Of a stretch of DNA of 64,000 nt, positions 15,661-23,668 are shown piece by piece. The translations under genes and the position numbers were made by a program. The notes beneath the pieces were generated by a model, which saw only the letters and a program-made list of their open reading frames with translations, ran no database searches and was not told where the DNA came from. Numbering within the stretch: position 1 is the stretch's first letter; each line of letters starts with the position of its first letter. The stretch comes from Brevundimonas sp. A19_0 (GTDB taxonomy: Bacteria > Pseudomonadota > Alphaproteobacteria > Caulobacterales > Caulobacteraceae), in the NCBI RefSeq assembly GCF_017744255.1, contig NZ_JAGHQP010000001.1, forward strand, positions 390,684-454,683, given 5' to 3'.

Positions 15661-16662
15661 TTCTGCTTCCGCGTGCGAGATGGGATTGCCCGCCCGGGCA
15701 TGGTCAACCTCGGCCAGGTAGCGGGCAGCCTCAAGCGCGGCCATACAGCCCATTCCGGCGGCCGTTACGGCCTGACGATAGACGTCGTCGGTGACATCCC
15801 CCGCCGCATAGACCCCCTCGATCGAGGTCGAGGTCGTGCCCGGCTTGACCACCAGATAGCCGCCGGACTTGGTCTCAAGCTGGCCGGCGAACACCTCGGA
15901 CGACGGGGCGTGACCGATGGCGATGAACACGCCGTCGGCTGGAATTTCGCGCGTCCCGGTGCCCTCGGTCTCGCGAAGGCGCACCCCGGTGACATTCGAG
16001 GCCATGCCGTCCGTCTGGCCGAGGATTTCGTCGACCACGTGGTTCCAGACCACCTCGATCTTCGGATGGGCGAACAGGCGTTCCTGCAGGATCTTCTCGG
16101 CGCGGAACTCATCGCGGCGATGGACGACGGTGACCTTGGACGCAAAGTTCGTCAGGAACAGCGCTTCCTCGACGGCGGTGTTGCCGCCCCCGACCACCAC
16201 GACTTCCTTGCCCCGGTAGAAGAAGCCGTCGCAGGTGGCACAGGCGGACACGCCGAACCCCTGGTATTTCGCCTCGCTCTCGAGGCCCAGCCACTTGGCC
16301 TGGGCCCCGGTCGAGATGATCACCGTCTCGGCCAGCAGTTCGGTGCCGGAATCGAGCGTCAGCCGGAACGGGCGTTGCGACAGGTCGGCCCTGGTGACGA
16401 TGTCGTGGATGACCTCGGTGCCGACGTGCTCGGCCTGGGCCTGCATCTGCTCCATCAGCCAGGGCCCCTGGATGACCTCGGCAAACCCCGGATAGTTCTC
16501 GACATCGGTGGTGATGGTCAGCTGACCGCCGGGCTGGATGCCGGCGATCACCACAGGCTCAAGCGAGGCGCGGGCGGCATAGATGGCGGCGGTCCAGCCG
16601 GCGGGGCCGGACCCGATAATGGCGACGCGAACGGTGCGGGGGGCGGAAGAGGAGCTGCTCAT
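15643..16662 (-). CDS. trxB: Thioredoxin-disulfide reductase
   Basis: TrxB uses NADPH and FAD to reduce thioredoxin in the cytoplasm. The 339-residue protein has the N-terminal FAD motif GSGPAGWTAAIYAARA (18-33), the redox pair CATC at 141-144, the NADPH motif GGGNTAVEEA (158-167), and a C-terminal FAD-contact motif near YAAGDV. The first ten residues (Ser-rich) extend slightly beyond the usual start. It is transcribed toward the receiver gene and shares its terminator. Confidence 0.96.
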   Translation of the reverse strand: MSSSSSAPRTVRVAIIGSGPAGWTAAIYAARASLEPVVIAGIQPGGQLTITTDVENYPGFAEVIQGPWLMEQMQAQAEHVGTEVIHDIVTRADLSQRPFRLTLDSGTELLAETVIISTGAQAKWLGLESEAKYQGFGVSACATCDGFFYRGKEVVVVGGGNTAVEEALFLTNFASKVTVVHRRDEFRAEKILQERLFAHPKIEVVWNHVVDEILGQTDGMASNVTGVRLRETEGTGTREIPADGVFIAIGHAPSSEVFAGQLETKSGGYLVVKPGTTSTSIEGVYAAGDVTDDVYRQAVTAAGMGCMAALEAARYLAEVDHARAGNPISHAEAEKIGAW

Positions 16663-16733
16663 GGCGCCTATTTAGGGGCTGATTCCCGATCGTGCGATGG
16701 CTAGTCTGTCCGGGAACGCCGAAGGAGTTGGGG

Positions 16734-16946
16734 ATGAGTGAGAACAAGAACGCGGCCTTCCTGCCCATGGGCATCGGAGTCGGGATCGCCATCGGGGTCG
16801 CCATCGGCGTTGCCCTGGACAATCTCGGCCTGGGGATCGCGCTGGGCGTGGCCATCGGGGCCGGCATCGGCGCCAGCGGCGCGGCGGCGGGCCGAAAGAA
16901 AACCGACAAGGACGATACACCGGACAAGGACACCAAAGGCGATTGA
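16734..16946 (+). CDS. Small glycine-zipper membrane protein
   Basis: A 70-residue protein: a short polar start, a 40-residue run of alternating Gly/Ile/Ala/Val (MGIGVGIAIGVAIGVALD and a second similar block) that can form one or two membrane helices, then a strongly charged tail of Lys and Asp. AAGGAG precedes the ATG. The composition suits a self-associating membrane helix; no function is known. It is 30 bases upstream of the DUF389 gene and may be co-transcribed. Confidence 0.75.
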   Translation: MSENKNAAFLPMGIGVGIAIGVAIGVALDNLGLGIALGVAIGAGIGASGAAAGRKKTDKDDTPDKDTKGD

Positions 16947-16976
16947 CGCCGGAGCCGGACGGATAAACAAGGCCCC

Positions 16977-18500
16977 ATGAGCGATCTGGGTCAGAGCGCG
17001 CGCGAGACGCGCACCTTCGTCCGCCGGTTCCTGGCCATTGCCCGCCGCAATGTCGACCACGAGGCCGTCGCCGAGAACGTCTATGAGAACGGCGGGCTGA
17101 GCGGCCGCTATCTGATCATGACCGGGATCTCGGCGGCCATCGCCATCCTCGGCCTGATGCTGTCATCGCCGGCCGTGGTGATCGGCGCCATGTTGATGTC
17201 GCCCATGATGGGGCCGATCGTGGCGCTGGGCTTTTCGCTGGCGCTGCTGGACTTCAGCGAGCTGAACCGGGCGCTCCGGGCGCTGGCCCTCGGCTTTGGA
17301 CTGGCGCTGATCGTGGCCGTGGTGCTGACGCTGCTGTCACCGCTGAAGGAGCCGACGACCGAGATCCTGGCGCGGACCCGGCCCAACTTCTTCGACCTGC
17401 TGATCGCCGTCTTCTCCGGCATCGCGGGCGCCTATGCGGTGATCAAGCAAAGGGGTGAGACGATCATCGGGGTGGCGATCGCCACGGCCCTGATGCCGCC
17501 GGTCGCGACCGTCGGCTTTGGCCTGGGCACCGGGGATATGGGGATCGCGGGCGGGGCCTTCTTCCTGTTCATGACCAACCTTGTGGCGATTGCGCTGGCG
17601 GCGACGCTGACGGCCGGCTTCTATGGCTTCCGCCCCCGGCTGATGGAGCGGCCGGTGAAGTGGCGGGGTGTGGCCGTGGTGCTGGTGTTCGCCGTGCTGT
17701 CGGCGCCGCTGGCCCTGTCTCTGCGCGCCATCGGCCTCGAGAGCCGGGCGACGGCCGAGACCCGGCTGGCGGTGGACGCCATCTTCTCGGGATCCGACTC
17801 CCGCATCACATTGCTGGATGTGCGCAGCCAGTCGGGCGAGGTCAGCGTCTCGGCCCTGGTGAGCACGCGCTCGCTGGTCGCCGATGCCGAAAGCCGCCTG
17901 CAACAGCGGCTGACCGCCGCCCTGCATGTGCCGGTCGTGGCCAACCTGGACCAGATCGTCGTGGCCGACCCCGAGGCGGCCTCGCGCGCCGTGCAGGCCA
18001 GTCCGGTCTCCGCCCCCGATCCGGTGGCGGCCCTGCGCGGACGCCTGATCGAGGCAGTGCCCTTTGCCACGGACGCCATCATGCTGAATGCCGAGGGCTC
18101 CCGGGCCGTCATCCTGCTGCGGCCCGAGGCGGGTCTTGACCTGCAAAGTGCCTATGCGCTGGAGACTGCCCTCGCCCGCCGTTTCGAAGGCCTGACCGTG
18201 CTGGTCACGCCGCCCGTGCAGGTATTCGACACCGTCGACCTGGGCGACCCTCAGGCCCGGACGCGGGCGGCCTGGGCCCTGTCCCGCTGGCGGGCGACGC
18301 CGGCCGTGCGGGCCTGTCGCCCGGAACAGCCGCCGGAGCCCGAATCCCCGAAGGCGGACGGCGAGGACGCACCGGCACGGCTGGATTCCGGACAGACCTT
18401 CATAGCCGAACTCGCCGCCGCCGGTGTGTCGACGCGTACGGAGGGGGCACCGGCCTGCCAGCGCGGCGACATCAATGTGGCGCGCCTGTCCCTGAACTAG
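16977..18500 (+). CDS. DUF389 (TIGR00341-type) membrane protein
   Basis: The N-terminal half has about six membrane segments, including the family signature IGAMLMSPMMGPIVALG near residue 63 and GVAIATALMPPVATVGFG near 163. The C-terminal 270 residues are soluble, with repeats resembling periplasmic or cytoplasmic alpha/beta units. The total of 507 residues is longer than the minimal family. The function is uncharacterised in bacteria; transport has been proposed but not shown. Its last four bases overlap the convergent ELM1-like gene. Confidence 0.82.
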   Translation: MSDLGQSARETRTFVRRFLAIARRNVDHEAVAENVYENGGLSGRYLIMTGISAAIAILGLMLSSPAVVIGAMLMSPMMGPIVALGFSLALLDFSELNRALRALALGFGLALIVAVVLTLLSPLKEPTTEILARTRPNFFDLLIAVFSGIAGAYAVIKQRGETIIGVAIATALMPPVATVGFGLGTGDMGIAGGAFFLFMTNLVAIALAATLTAGFYGFRPRLMERPVKWRGVAVVLVFAVLSAPLALSLRAIGLESRATAETRLAVDAIFSGSDSRITLLDVRSQSGEVSVSALVSTRSLVADAESRLQQRLTAALHVPVVANLDQIVVADPEAASRAVQASPVSAPDPVAALRGRLIEAVPFATDAIMLNAEGSRAVILLRPEAGLDLQSAYALETALARRFEGLTVLVTPPVQVFDTVDLGDPQARTRAAWALSRWRATPAVRACRPEQPPEPESPKADGEDAPARLDSGQTFIAELAAAGVSTRTEGAPACQRGDINVARLSLN

Positions 18501-19510
18501 GCGGCGCGCCAGCGGTCGTAGCGGTTGAGCAGCTCGCGGGCCGCGCGCTCCGTCTCGGCGAGAGGCTGTGCCCCTATGCCCATAACGTCCATTGTGCCGT
18601 CGAAGGGACGCGCGAGGCCCCGGGCGATCAGGGCCTGTCGCAGACGGTCGAACTTGGGCTGGGCCTTGCGCGCCACCATGGGCAGCAGCTGCACCGGCTT
18701 GCCGGTCGAGGCCGCCTCGGTCGCCATATTGGCGCTGTCCTCGGTCACCAGCACTTGATCGGCGGCATCGAGGAAGGCGAAATAGGGGTTGTCGCCCCGG
18801 CCATCCCAGATCCAGCCCGCCACATCGGCCAGACCGTCGCGCAGGGCGGCCTCGGCCTCTGGCGGGGTGCGACGGGACAGGGTCACCATGACCGAGCCGC
18901 CTGCGGCCTGAACCGCCTTCCCGATATCATGCGCCAGCCTGGCGGCGTGGTCCGCAGGCAGGTCATGGCTGGCGGACCGGCCGCCGATGAGCACTGCCAC
19001 GCGCGGCCGGGGAAGGCCGGAAAGGACGTCAAAGGCCGAAGCTGCCCCGGCGATGCGCGCAGGCGTGATGCGATGGGGCGAGCCGAGGATGGAGATCACA
19101 TTGGCACCGCTCAGGCCGTCGTGCTCGGGGGCGACCACCAGATCGAAGGCGTCGGTCCGCCATCGGGGGTCCTGCGTCTGGACGACGAAAGGCCGCCCGG
19201 GTCCGGCCGAGGCGGCCCTGACTGAAAGTGGAAGGGAGGCCCGGCCGGTGGCGATCCAGATGTCGGGCCAGGGCGCGCCGTCGGACGGCAGGGCCGCATC
19301 TGACGCCGGATCGCGCATCCACGGCTGTTTCACGACCGACGGCCAGCGGTCGAACAGGGGGCGCCAGCCGATCCGGCAGACGTCGATGTCAGAGGGACGA
19401 AGGCGCTGGACGGCCTCGGCCAGGCCCAGCGCCTGATTCTGGATGCCGGCCCGGCCGTCGGAGACGACCCGGATCCGGAGGGGAGACGCGCTGTCGCGTG
19501 TCAGATCCAC
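18497..19510 (-). CDS. ELM1/DUF1022-like protein, possible nucleotide-sugar transferase fold
   Basis: The 337-residue product matches the bacterial 'mitochondrial fission ELM1' family: [20 protein letters not shown] near residue 14, [15 protein letters not shown] near 170, and the C-terminal [18 protein letters not shown] near 262. That last motif resembles the donor-binding site of GT-B glycosyltransferases, so an envelope glycosylation role is possible (inference). It starts at a GTG overlapping the greA stop, which implies translational coupling with greA. Confidence 0.85.
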   Translation of the reverse strand: MDLTRDSASPLRIRVVSDGRAGIQNQALGLAEAVQRLRPSDIDVCRIGWRPLFDRWPSVVKQPWMRDPASDAALPSDGAPWPDIWIATGRASLPLSVRAASAGPGRPFVVQTQDPRWRTDAFDLVVAPEHDGLSGANVISILGSPHRITPARIAGAASAFDVLSGLPRPRVAVLIGGRSASHDLPADHAARLAHDIGKAVQAAGGSVMVTLSRRTPPEAEAALRDGLADVAGWIWDGRGDNPYFAFLDAADQVLVTEDSANMATEAASTGKPVQLLPMVARKAQPKFDRLRQALIARGLARPFDGTMDVMGIGAQPLAETERAARELLNRYDRWRAA

Positions 19511-19974
19511 TCGACCTTGAGGACTTCATAGGCCTTCACGCCGCCGGGCGTGTTGACCTCGACGACGTCGCCGACCTCCTTGGAGATCAGGGCGCGCGAG
19601 AGCGGCGAGGTGATCGAGATCCGGCCCTGCTTCACATCGGCCTCGTGCTCGCCAACGATCTGGTACCGAGCCTCCTCGTCCGTGTCCTCGTCGACCACGG
19701 TGACGGTGGCGCCGAACTTGACCTGGGTCCCCGACAGCTTCGACACGTCGATGACCTGGGCCCGCGACATGCGGTCCTCGATCTCGGCGATCTGGCCCTC
19801 GATCCAGCCCTGCCGCTCCTTGGCGGCGTGGTACTCGGCGTTTTCGGACAGGTCGCCGTGTTCACGGGCCTCCGAAATGGCCGCGATCACCGCGGGACGT
19901 TCCACGGACTTCAATTGCTTGAGCTGATCGTCCAGGGCGCGATAGCCCGGGGCCGTCATCGGCACTTTTTCCAT
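19501..19974 (-). CDS. greA: Transcription elongation factor GreA
   Basis: GreA binds in the secondary channel of RNA polymerase and stimulates cleavage of back-tracked transcripts. The 157 residues form an N-terminal coiled coil with the acidic tip ([12 protein letters not shown], residues 37-48) and a C-terminal FKBP-like domain. The MEKVPM start is typical of alphaproteobacteria. Its stop overlaps the start of the ELM1-like gene by 10 bases. Confidence 0.96.
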   Translation of the reverse strand: MEKVPMTAPGYRALDDQLKQLKSVERPAVIAAISEAREHGDLSENAEYHAAKERQGWIEGQIAEIEDRMSRAQVIDVSKLSGTQVKFGATVTVVDEDTDEEARYQIVGEHEADVKQGRISITSPLSRALISKEVGDVVEVNTPGGVKAYEVLKVEWI

Positions 19975-20087
19975 AGGGTGGTGAGTTTCTTGTTTCGCCC
20001 GACTGAGGAGGGGATGGTCAACCTTGGCAGAAGGTCGCGGGGCGCACGCGACCGGGGCAAAGAGGATAGGTCAGGCTTTTGCCAAAC

Positions 20088-20276
20088 TCAAGCGGTCGGC
20101 CGAATGGTGGCGCGGCGCACCTTGCGCATCAGACTGCGCGTCAACCAGGCCAGGGTCCCGAGGGCGAGGACCATGAAGAGCACCGACACGATTGCCAGCT
20201 TCGCGAACATCAGCGCGAGGCTGAAGGCGACGACCACGAGGGCCAGGGCGAGGATGTACAGGGCTGCGATCTTCAT
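20088..20276 (-). CDS. Small membrane protein, unknown
   Basis: A 62-residue protein with two predicted membrane helices (IAALYILALALVVVAFSLAL and IVSVLFMVLALGTLAWL) and a basic C-terminus (RSLMRKVRRATIR), which should stay in the cytoplasm. I recognise no family. It lies between greA and the TPR gene on the same strand. Confidence 0.55.
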   Translation of the reverse strand: MKIAALYILALALVVVAFSLALMFAKLAIVSVLFMVLALGTLAWLTRSLMRKVRRATIRPTA

Positions 20277-20325
20277 GCCCGGTTAACGCGGCATGGGCCT
20301 GCCGGTTTCCCGGAGGGCGGGCTCA

Positions 20326-21747
20326 TCAACGCGATTGTGAAGGAAGGTCGGCCCCTGTGTCCCAGGCAGCACGCACCAGGGTGCCGAACACCGCGCGGCG
20401 GGTGTCCCACGGGTCGAGATCGCCATTGGCGCGCGCGTCCCGCAGCCGGTGGACAGCCGCGTCGGCGGTCTGCCGTGCGAGGGCGAGGGCCGCGTCGCTC
20501 TGGCCGCTGTCCAGCCAGGCCGCGGCCAGACGCTGATCCCGCATCAGCCGCCGGGGATGGCCGTCCGGCAGACGGTCGGTGGCAAGGTCGCGCGCCCGGG
20601 CAAAGGCCTGAATGGCCGCAAGCGGATGGCCCAGCGCCCGCTGGTTGTCGCCCAGGGCGAGCCAGGCCGAGCTTTCCGCCTCCCACCCTGCCCCGCTCGC
20701 GGTGAGCAGGGCCAAAGCCTCGCGGTGCAGGGGCTCGGCCTCCCGGTGGCGGCCCAGACGGTCAAGGGCTGAGGCCTGCATCGACAGGCTGGACGCCGCC
20801 GAAAGCGATTGCCCGCCCTGTCGCTTCATCTCCACGGCCGCCGACAGAATGGCCTCGGCCTCGCCGGGGCGATCGAGCGCCATCAGGGCCAATGCCAGCC
20901 GGTGCCCATAGATGGCCCGCAGGGCAAGATCAGGCTCGCCCATGAACAGCTGCCGCAGCAGGGGCTCGGCCAGATCGGGGCGACCGGCGGCCATGCGGGC
21001 ACTGGCGAGACGATAGAGGGTCGTCGTCGAGCGACGGTCGGCCGCCCCGTGCAGGGTCACATTGCCCTCGACGGCCTGACGCAGGATGGGCAGAGCCCGG
21101 TCGTCACCTGTCAGGTCGAGCCCCGTGCCGTAGAGGCCCAGTGCCTCAAGGGTCTGGTCATGGCGGTCGCCATAGAGGGTCCGGGCCGCAGTGAGGGCTT
21201 CGGCGGCGACCGCGAGCCCGTCTTCGAAGCGGGACTGTCGATAGAGGACGTCCGCCATCTGGGTCAGCGCCCGGAGACGCAGCTCGGACGACAGATCGGG
21301 CTGTCCCAGAAGGGTGGTCAGGAGAGCCTCCGCCGCAGCGTTGCGATCCAGCTCGGCCAGCAGTCCGGCGCGGTAGAGGTCAGTGGCCTGGCTGAAGGCG
21401 GTCCTGTCCCAGCCCAGCGCGGCCCAGCGCGAGGCGACATGATCCAGCCGGGCGAGCGCCTCTTCCGGCCGGCCCAGCTCCCCGAGCGCAAAGGCGGAGT
21501 TCGCCATCAGATGCAGGGTGACCGGGTGGTCCTCGCCCAGCTCCGCGCGGGCCCGGGCCAGAGCCGGCTCGGCCCGCGCGAGGGCCGCTTCAGGACCCTC
21601 TTCGACGCGGACCGACTCGACCATACGGGCCTCGGCCTCAAGCGCCGCACGGGTCTCGGCCCCATCCGGCCCGGCGGTCTGGGCCAGACCGGTCGCGGGC
21701 AGGCCGCACAGGCCGGCAAGCAGGCTGAGCAAGAACCAGACTTTCAT
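20326..21747 (-). CDS. Exported tetratricopeptide-repeat protein
   Basis: The 473-residue protein begins with a signal peptide (VWFLLSLLAGLCGLPATGLAQ, cleavage after about residue 22). The rest is a long series of helical TPR-like units with the pattern ALA-ARA-LGEDHP, GRPEEALARLD and GRHREAEPLHREAL. No enzymatic domain is visible. It probably acts as a periplasmic scaffold or partner-binding protein. ATG 21747 was chosen because GGAGG lies just upstream and the signal peptide starts there; the open frame extends 16 codons further. Confidence 0.8.
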   Translation of the reverse strand: MKVWFLLSLLAGLCGLPATGLAQTAGPDGAETRAALEAEARMVESVRVEEGPEAALARAEPALARARAELGEDHPVTLHLMANSAFALGELGRPEEALARLDHVASRWAALGWDRTAFSQATDLYRAGLLAELDRNAAAEALLTTLLGQPDLSSELRLRALTQMADVLYRQSRFEDGLAVAAEALTAARTLYGDRHDQTLEALGLYGTGLDLTGDDRALPILRQAVEGNVTLHGAADRRSTTTLYRLASARMAAGRPDLAEPLLRQLFMGEPDLALRAIYGHRLALALMALDRPGEAEAILSAAVEMKRQGGQSLSAASSLSMQASALDRLGRHREAEPLHREALALLTASGAGWEAESSAWLALGDNQRALGHPLAAIQAFARARDLATDRLPDGHPRRLMRDQRLAAAWLDSGQSDAALALARQTADAAVHRLRDARANGDLDPWDTRRAVFGTLVRAAWDTGADLPSQSR

Positions 21748-21804
21748 CAGACCTCCAGTCTGGCAGGCCGGACGGCTCCGGCCTACTGACGGCATCCGAC
21801 GCGA

Positions 21805-22470
21805 TCAGGCGTAGCTGTAGGGCCCGCCGCGCTCCAGCGCCCGCTGATAAGCCGGGCGCGCGTGAATGGTTTCCAGGAAGGCCTTCAGCTTCGGCCGGCG
21901 GTCAAAGCCGGGAATGCGGGTAGCGCCCGCCTCGATCGGAAAGCTCATCATGATGTCGGCGGCCGAGAAGGCCCCGCCCGCGAACCAGGGATGAGCGGTC
22001 AGTTCCGCTTCCCAGAAGTCGATATGGGTCTGGAGCTGGGGATCGATGAAGCCGGACTGGGCCTTGGCGGCGATGGATTTGACCAGCGGTCGCACGAGAC
22101 CGGGCGCCCGTTTCGGCAGCTGGCCGAATACCAGCTTGAGCAGCAGGGGCGGCATGGCCGAGCCCTCGGCATAGTGCAGCCAGTAGCGATAGCGGCGACC
22201 CGCCTCGGTGCCGGACGGCGGGGCCAGACGCCCCTTGCCGTGGGTCTCGACCAGATAGTCGACGATGGCGCCGGTCTCGGCCACGCGGACGTCGCCGTCA
22301 TCGATCACCGGCGACTTGCCGAGCGGATGGATGGCCTTCAGCTCGGGCGGCGCCAGCATGGTTTTCGCGTCGCGCTCATAGCGCTTCACCTCATAGGGCA
22401 GGCCCAGTTCCTCGAGCAGCCACAGGACCCGCTGGGACCGGCTGTCGTTCAGGTGGTGCACAGTGATCAT
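21805..22470 (-). CDS. Glutathione S-transferase family protein
   Basis: A 221-residue protein with a thioredoxin-like N-terminal domain (residues 1-80; SRSQRVLWLLEELGLPYE contains the catalytic Ser/Tyr region, and KSPVI with the cis-Pro, then ETGAIVDYL, binds glutathione) and an all-helical C-terminal domain. The substrate is unknown. It resembles the Ure2p/beta-like bacterial GSTs. A damaged copy of its first 22 or so codons lies at 23099-23190, beyond the M50-like gene. Confidence 0.9.
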   Translation of the reverse strand: MITVHHLNDSRSQRVLWLLEELGLPYEVKRYERDAKTMLAPPELKAIHPLGKSPVIDDGDVRVAETGAIVDYLVETHGKGRLAPPSGTEAGRRYRYWLHYAEGSAMPPLLLKLVFGQLPKRAPGLVRPLVKSIAAKAQSGFIDPQLQTHIDFWEAELTAHPWFAGGAFSAADIMMSFPIEAGATRIPGFDRRPKLKAFLETIHARPAYQRALERGGPYSYA

Positions 22471-22506
22471 GGGGACATCCGACGCGCTGGAGGGGTGATG
22501 TCCGGA

Positions 22507-23049
22507 TCAAAGCCCGCCTTGCAAGGCCATGTCCAGCCCGACCACGGCGGTAACGGCCACGCTGGCGACTGCCCAGGCCAGAAGATTGGCCTTCCACCCG
22601 ATCCGGAGGTGCCGGGCACCCCAAATTGTCATCCCGACCAGCACAGCGACCACAAGGGCATGCCCCGACCACCGTCCCCACCCCATCGCCAGGGTGATGG
22701 CGGCCTCGTCGTTCGGCTGCATCATCGTCATGACCGCGGCCATGAAACGCATGAAGGCCGCCGAGAACAGGACCGCATAGGCCGCGAGACTGCCGCGTGT
22801 CAGGACCAGCGTCAGTCCCAGCAGGGCCTGAAGCAACGTCATGACCACGCCGCCGGCGCGGACGGCGATCATGTGTTCCACGGGGATCGACGGGTCGCGC
22901 ACGCCCGCGCTGTTCAGGCTGAAATAGGCCTCATAGCCCAGGGCGCGGCCCGCAGCCCAATGGCCGGCCTCGTGCACCACGAACGTCAGGACCATGACCC
23001 CGAAGAGCAGGGCGTAGAATCCTGCTCCAATCCGCTGTCGTCTCACCAT
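22507..23049 (-). CDS. M50-like membrane protein with HEAGH motif
   Basis: The 180-residue protein has about five predicted membrane segments. HEAGHW near residue 26 is in the first helix, in the position of the zinc motif of M50 proteases. I do not see the second family motif (NPDG-type), and the third ligand is not obvious, so protease activity is uncertain. It starts at ATG 23049, preceded by an AGG-rich leader. It lies between an intact GST gene and a GST remnant. Confidence 0.65.
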   Translation of the reverse strand: MVRRQRIGAGFYALLFGVMVLTFVVHEAGHWAAGRALGYEAYFSLNSAGVRDPSIPVEHMIAVRAGGVVMTLLQALLGLTLVLTRGSLAAYAVLFSAAFMRFMAAVMTMMQPNDEAAITLAMGWGRWSGHALVVAVLVGMTIWGARHLRIGWKANLLAWAVASVAVTAVVGLDMALQGGL

Positions 23050-23098
23050 GACGTACCTCCCCGACCCATCAGGGCCAGTCGGAGAGGCCGTTGTCCCG

Positions 23099-23190
23099 TT
23101 AAACTTCTGTCAGGCCCAGGTCCTTGAGCAGCCACAGCACCCGCCGGGACCGGCTGTCGCTCAGGTAGTCGCGGTGACCGCGGACATCAG
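23099..23190 (-). pseudogene. Remnant of a duplicated GST gene start
   Basis: Read on the minus strand from about 23173 to the TAA at 23101-23099, the frame gives YLSDSRSRRVLWLLKDLGL, close to HLNDSRSQRVLWLLEELGL at the start of the intact GST at 21805-22470. The nucleotides are also clearly alike. The copy stops after about 22 codons, and its former start region no longer has an in-frame start codon. It is a decayed duplication left after deletion of the rest. Confidence 0.75.
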
Positions 23191-23639
23191 TAGACCCGCG
23201 ATGCCAAATCAGTGAACGTGATGCTGGTCACCTTCCAGCCGGAGGGCGCCCGATAGACATCGAATGTGAAGAAGACCGGAAGCTGCGCGGAGTGAACGAC
23301 GTACCGGACCCGGCAGACCGTCTCGATCAGGCATTCTTGATCAACAACCTCCCAGCCAAGAACGCCTTCATATAGCGACAACATGCTTTGCGATTGGGCG
23401 ATCATCGTCGGCATCACGGCCGCCCGGTTCGGCATGGGTGTATCGCCAATCAGCCCGTCATAGGCCTCCTCGACGTCACCCGCCTGGAGGCGCGAAAAGA
23501 ACAGGTCGAGCGTCGGAGTCAGCTTCGCCCATTGCTCGGCACTGATCCGGGGCGCCTCCTGCTCCTGCGCCAGCGCCGGAGTTGCCGCACATCCGATCAC
23601 GACTGCGGCAACCATTCCCAAGAGCGATGAATGGCGCAT
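23187..23639 (-). CDS. Exported protein of unknown function
   Basis: A 150-residue protein with a signal peptide ending at about ATPALAQ (residue 25). The mature part has a helix (LTPTLDLFFSRLQAGDVEEAYDGL) followed by strands ending TFDVYRAPSGWKVTSITF, a layout reminiscent of NTF2-like or DUF4019 domains, but the match is weak. Two Cys (about 104 and 109) could form a disulfide in the periplasm. It is upstream of carB in the opposite sense of function, so probably unrelated. Confidence 0.65.
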   Translation of the reverse strand: MRHSSLLGMVAAVVIGCAATPALAQEQEAPRISAEQWAKLTPTLDLFFSRLQAGDVEEAYDGLIGDTPMPNRAAVMPTMIAQSQSMLSLYEGVLGWEVVDQECLIETVCRVRYVVHSAQLPVFFTFDVYRAPSGWKVTSITFTDLASRVY

Positions 23640-23668
23640 GTTTGCCCCTCCCCTTTCTATCTCCTGCG

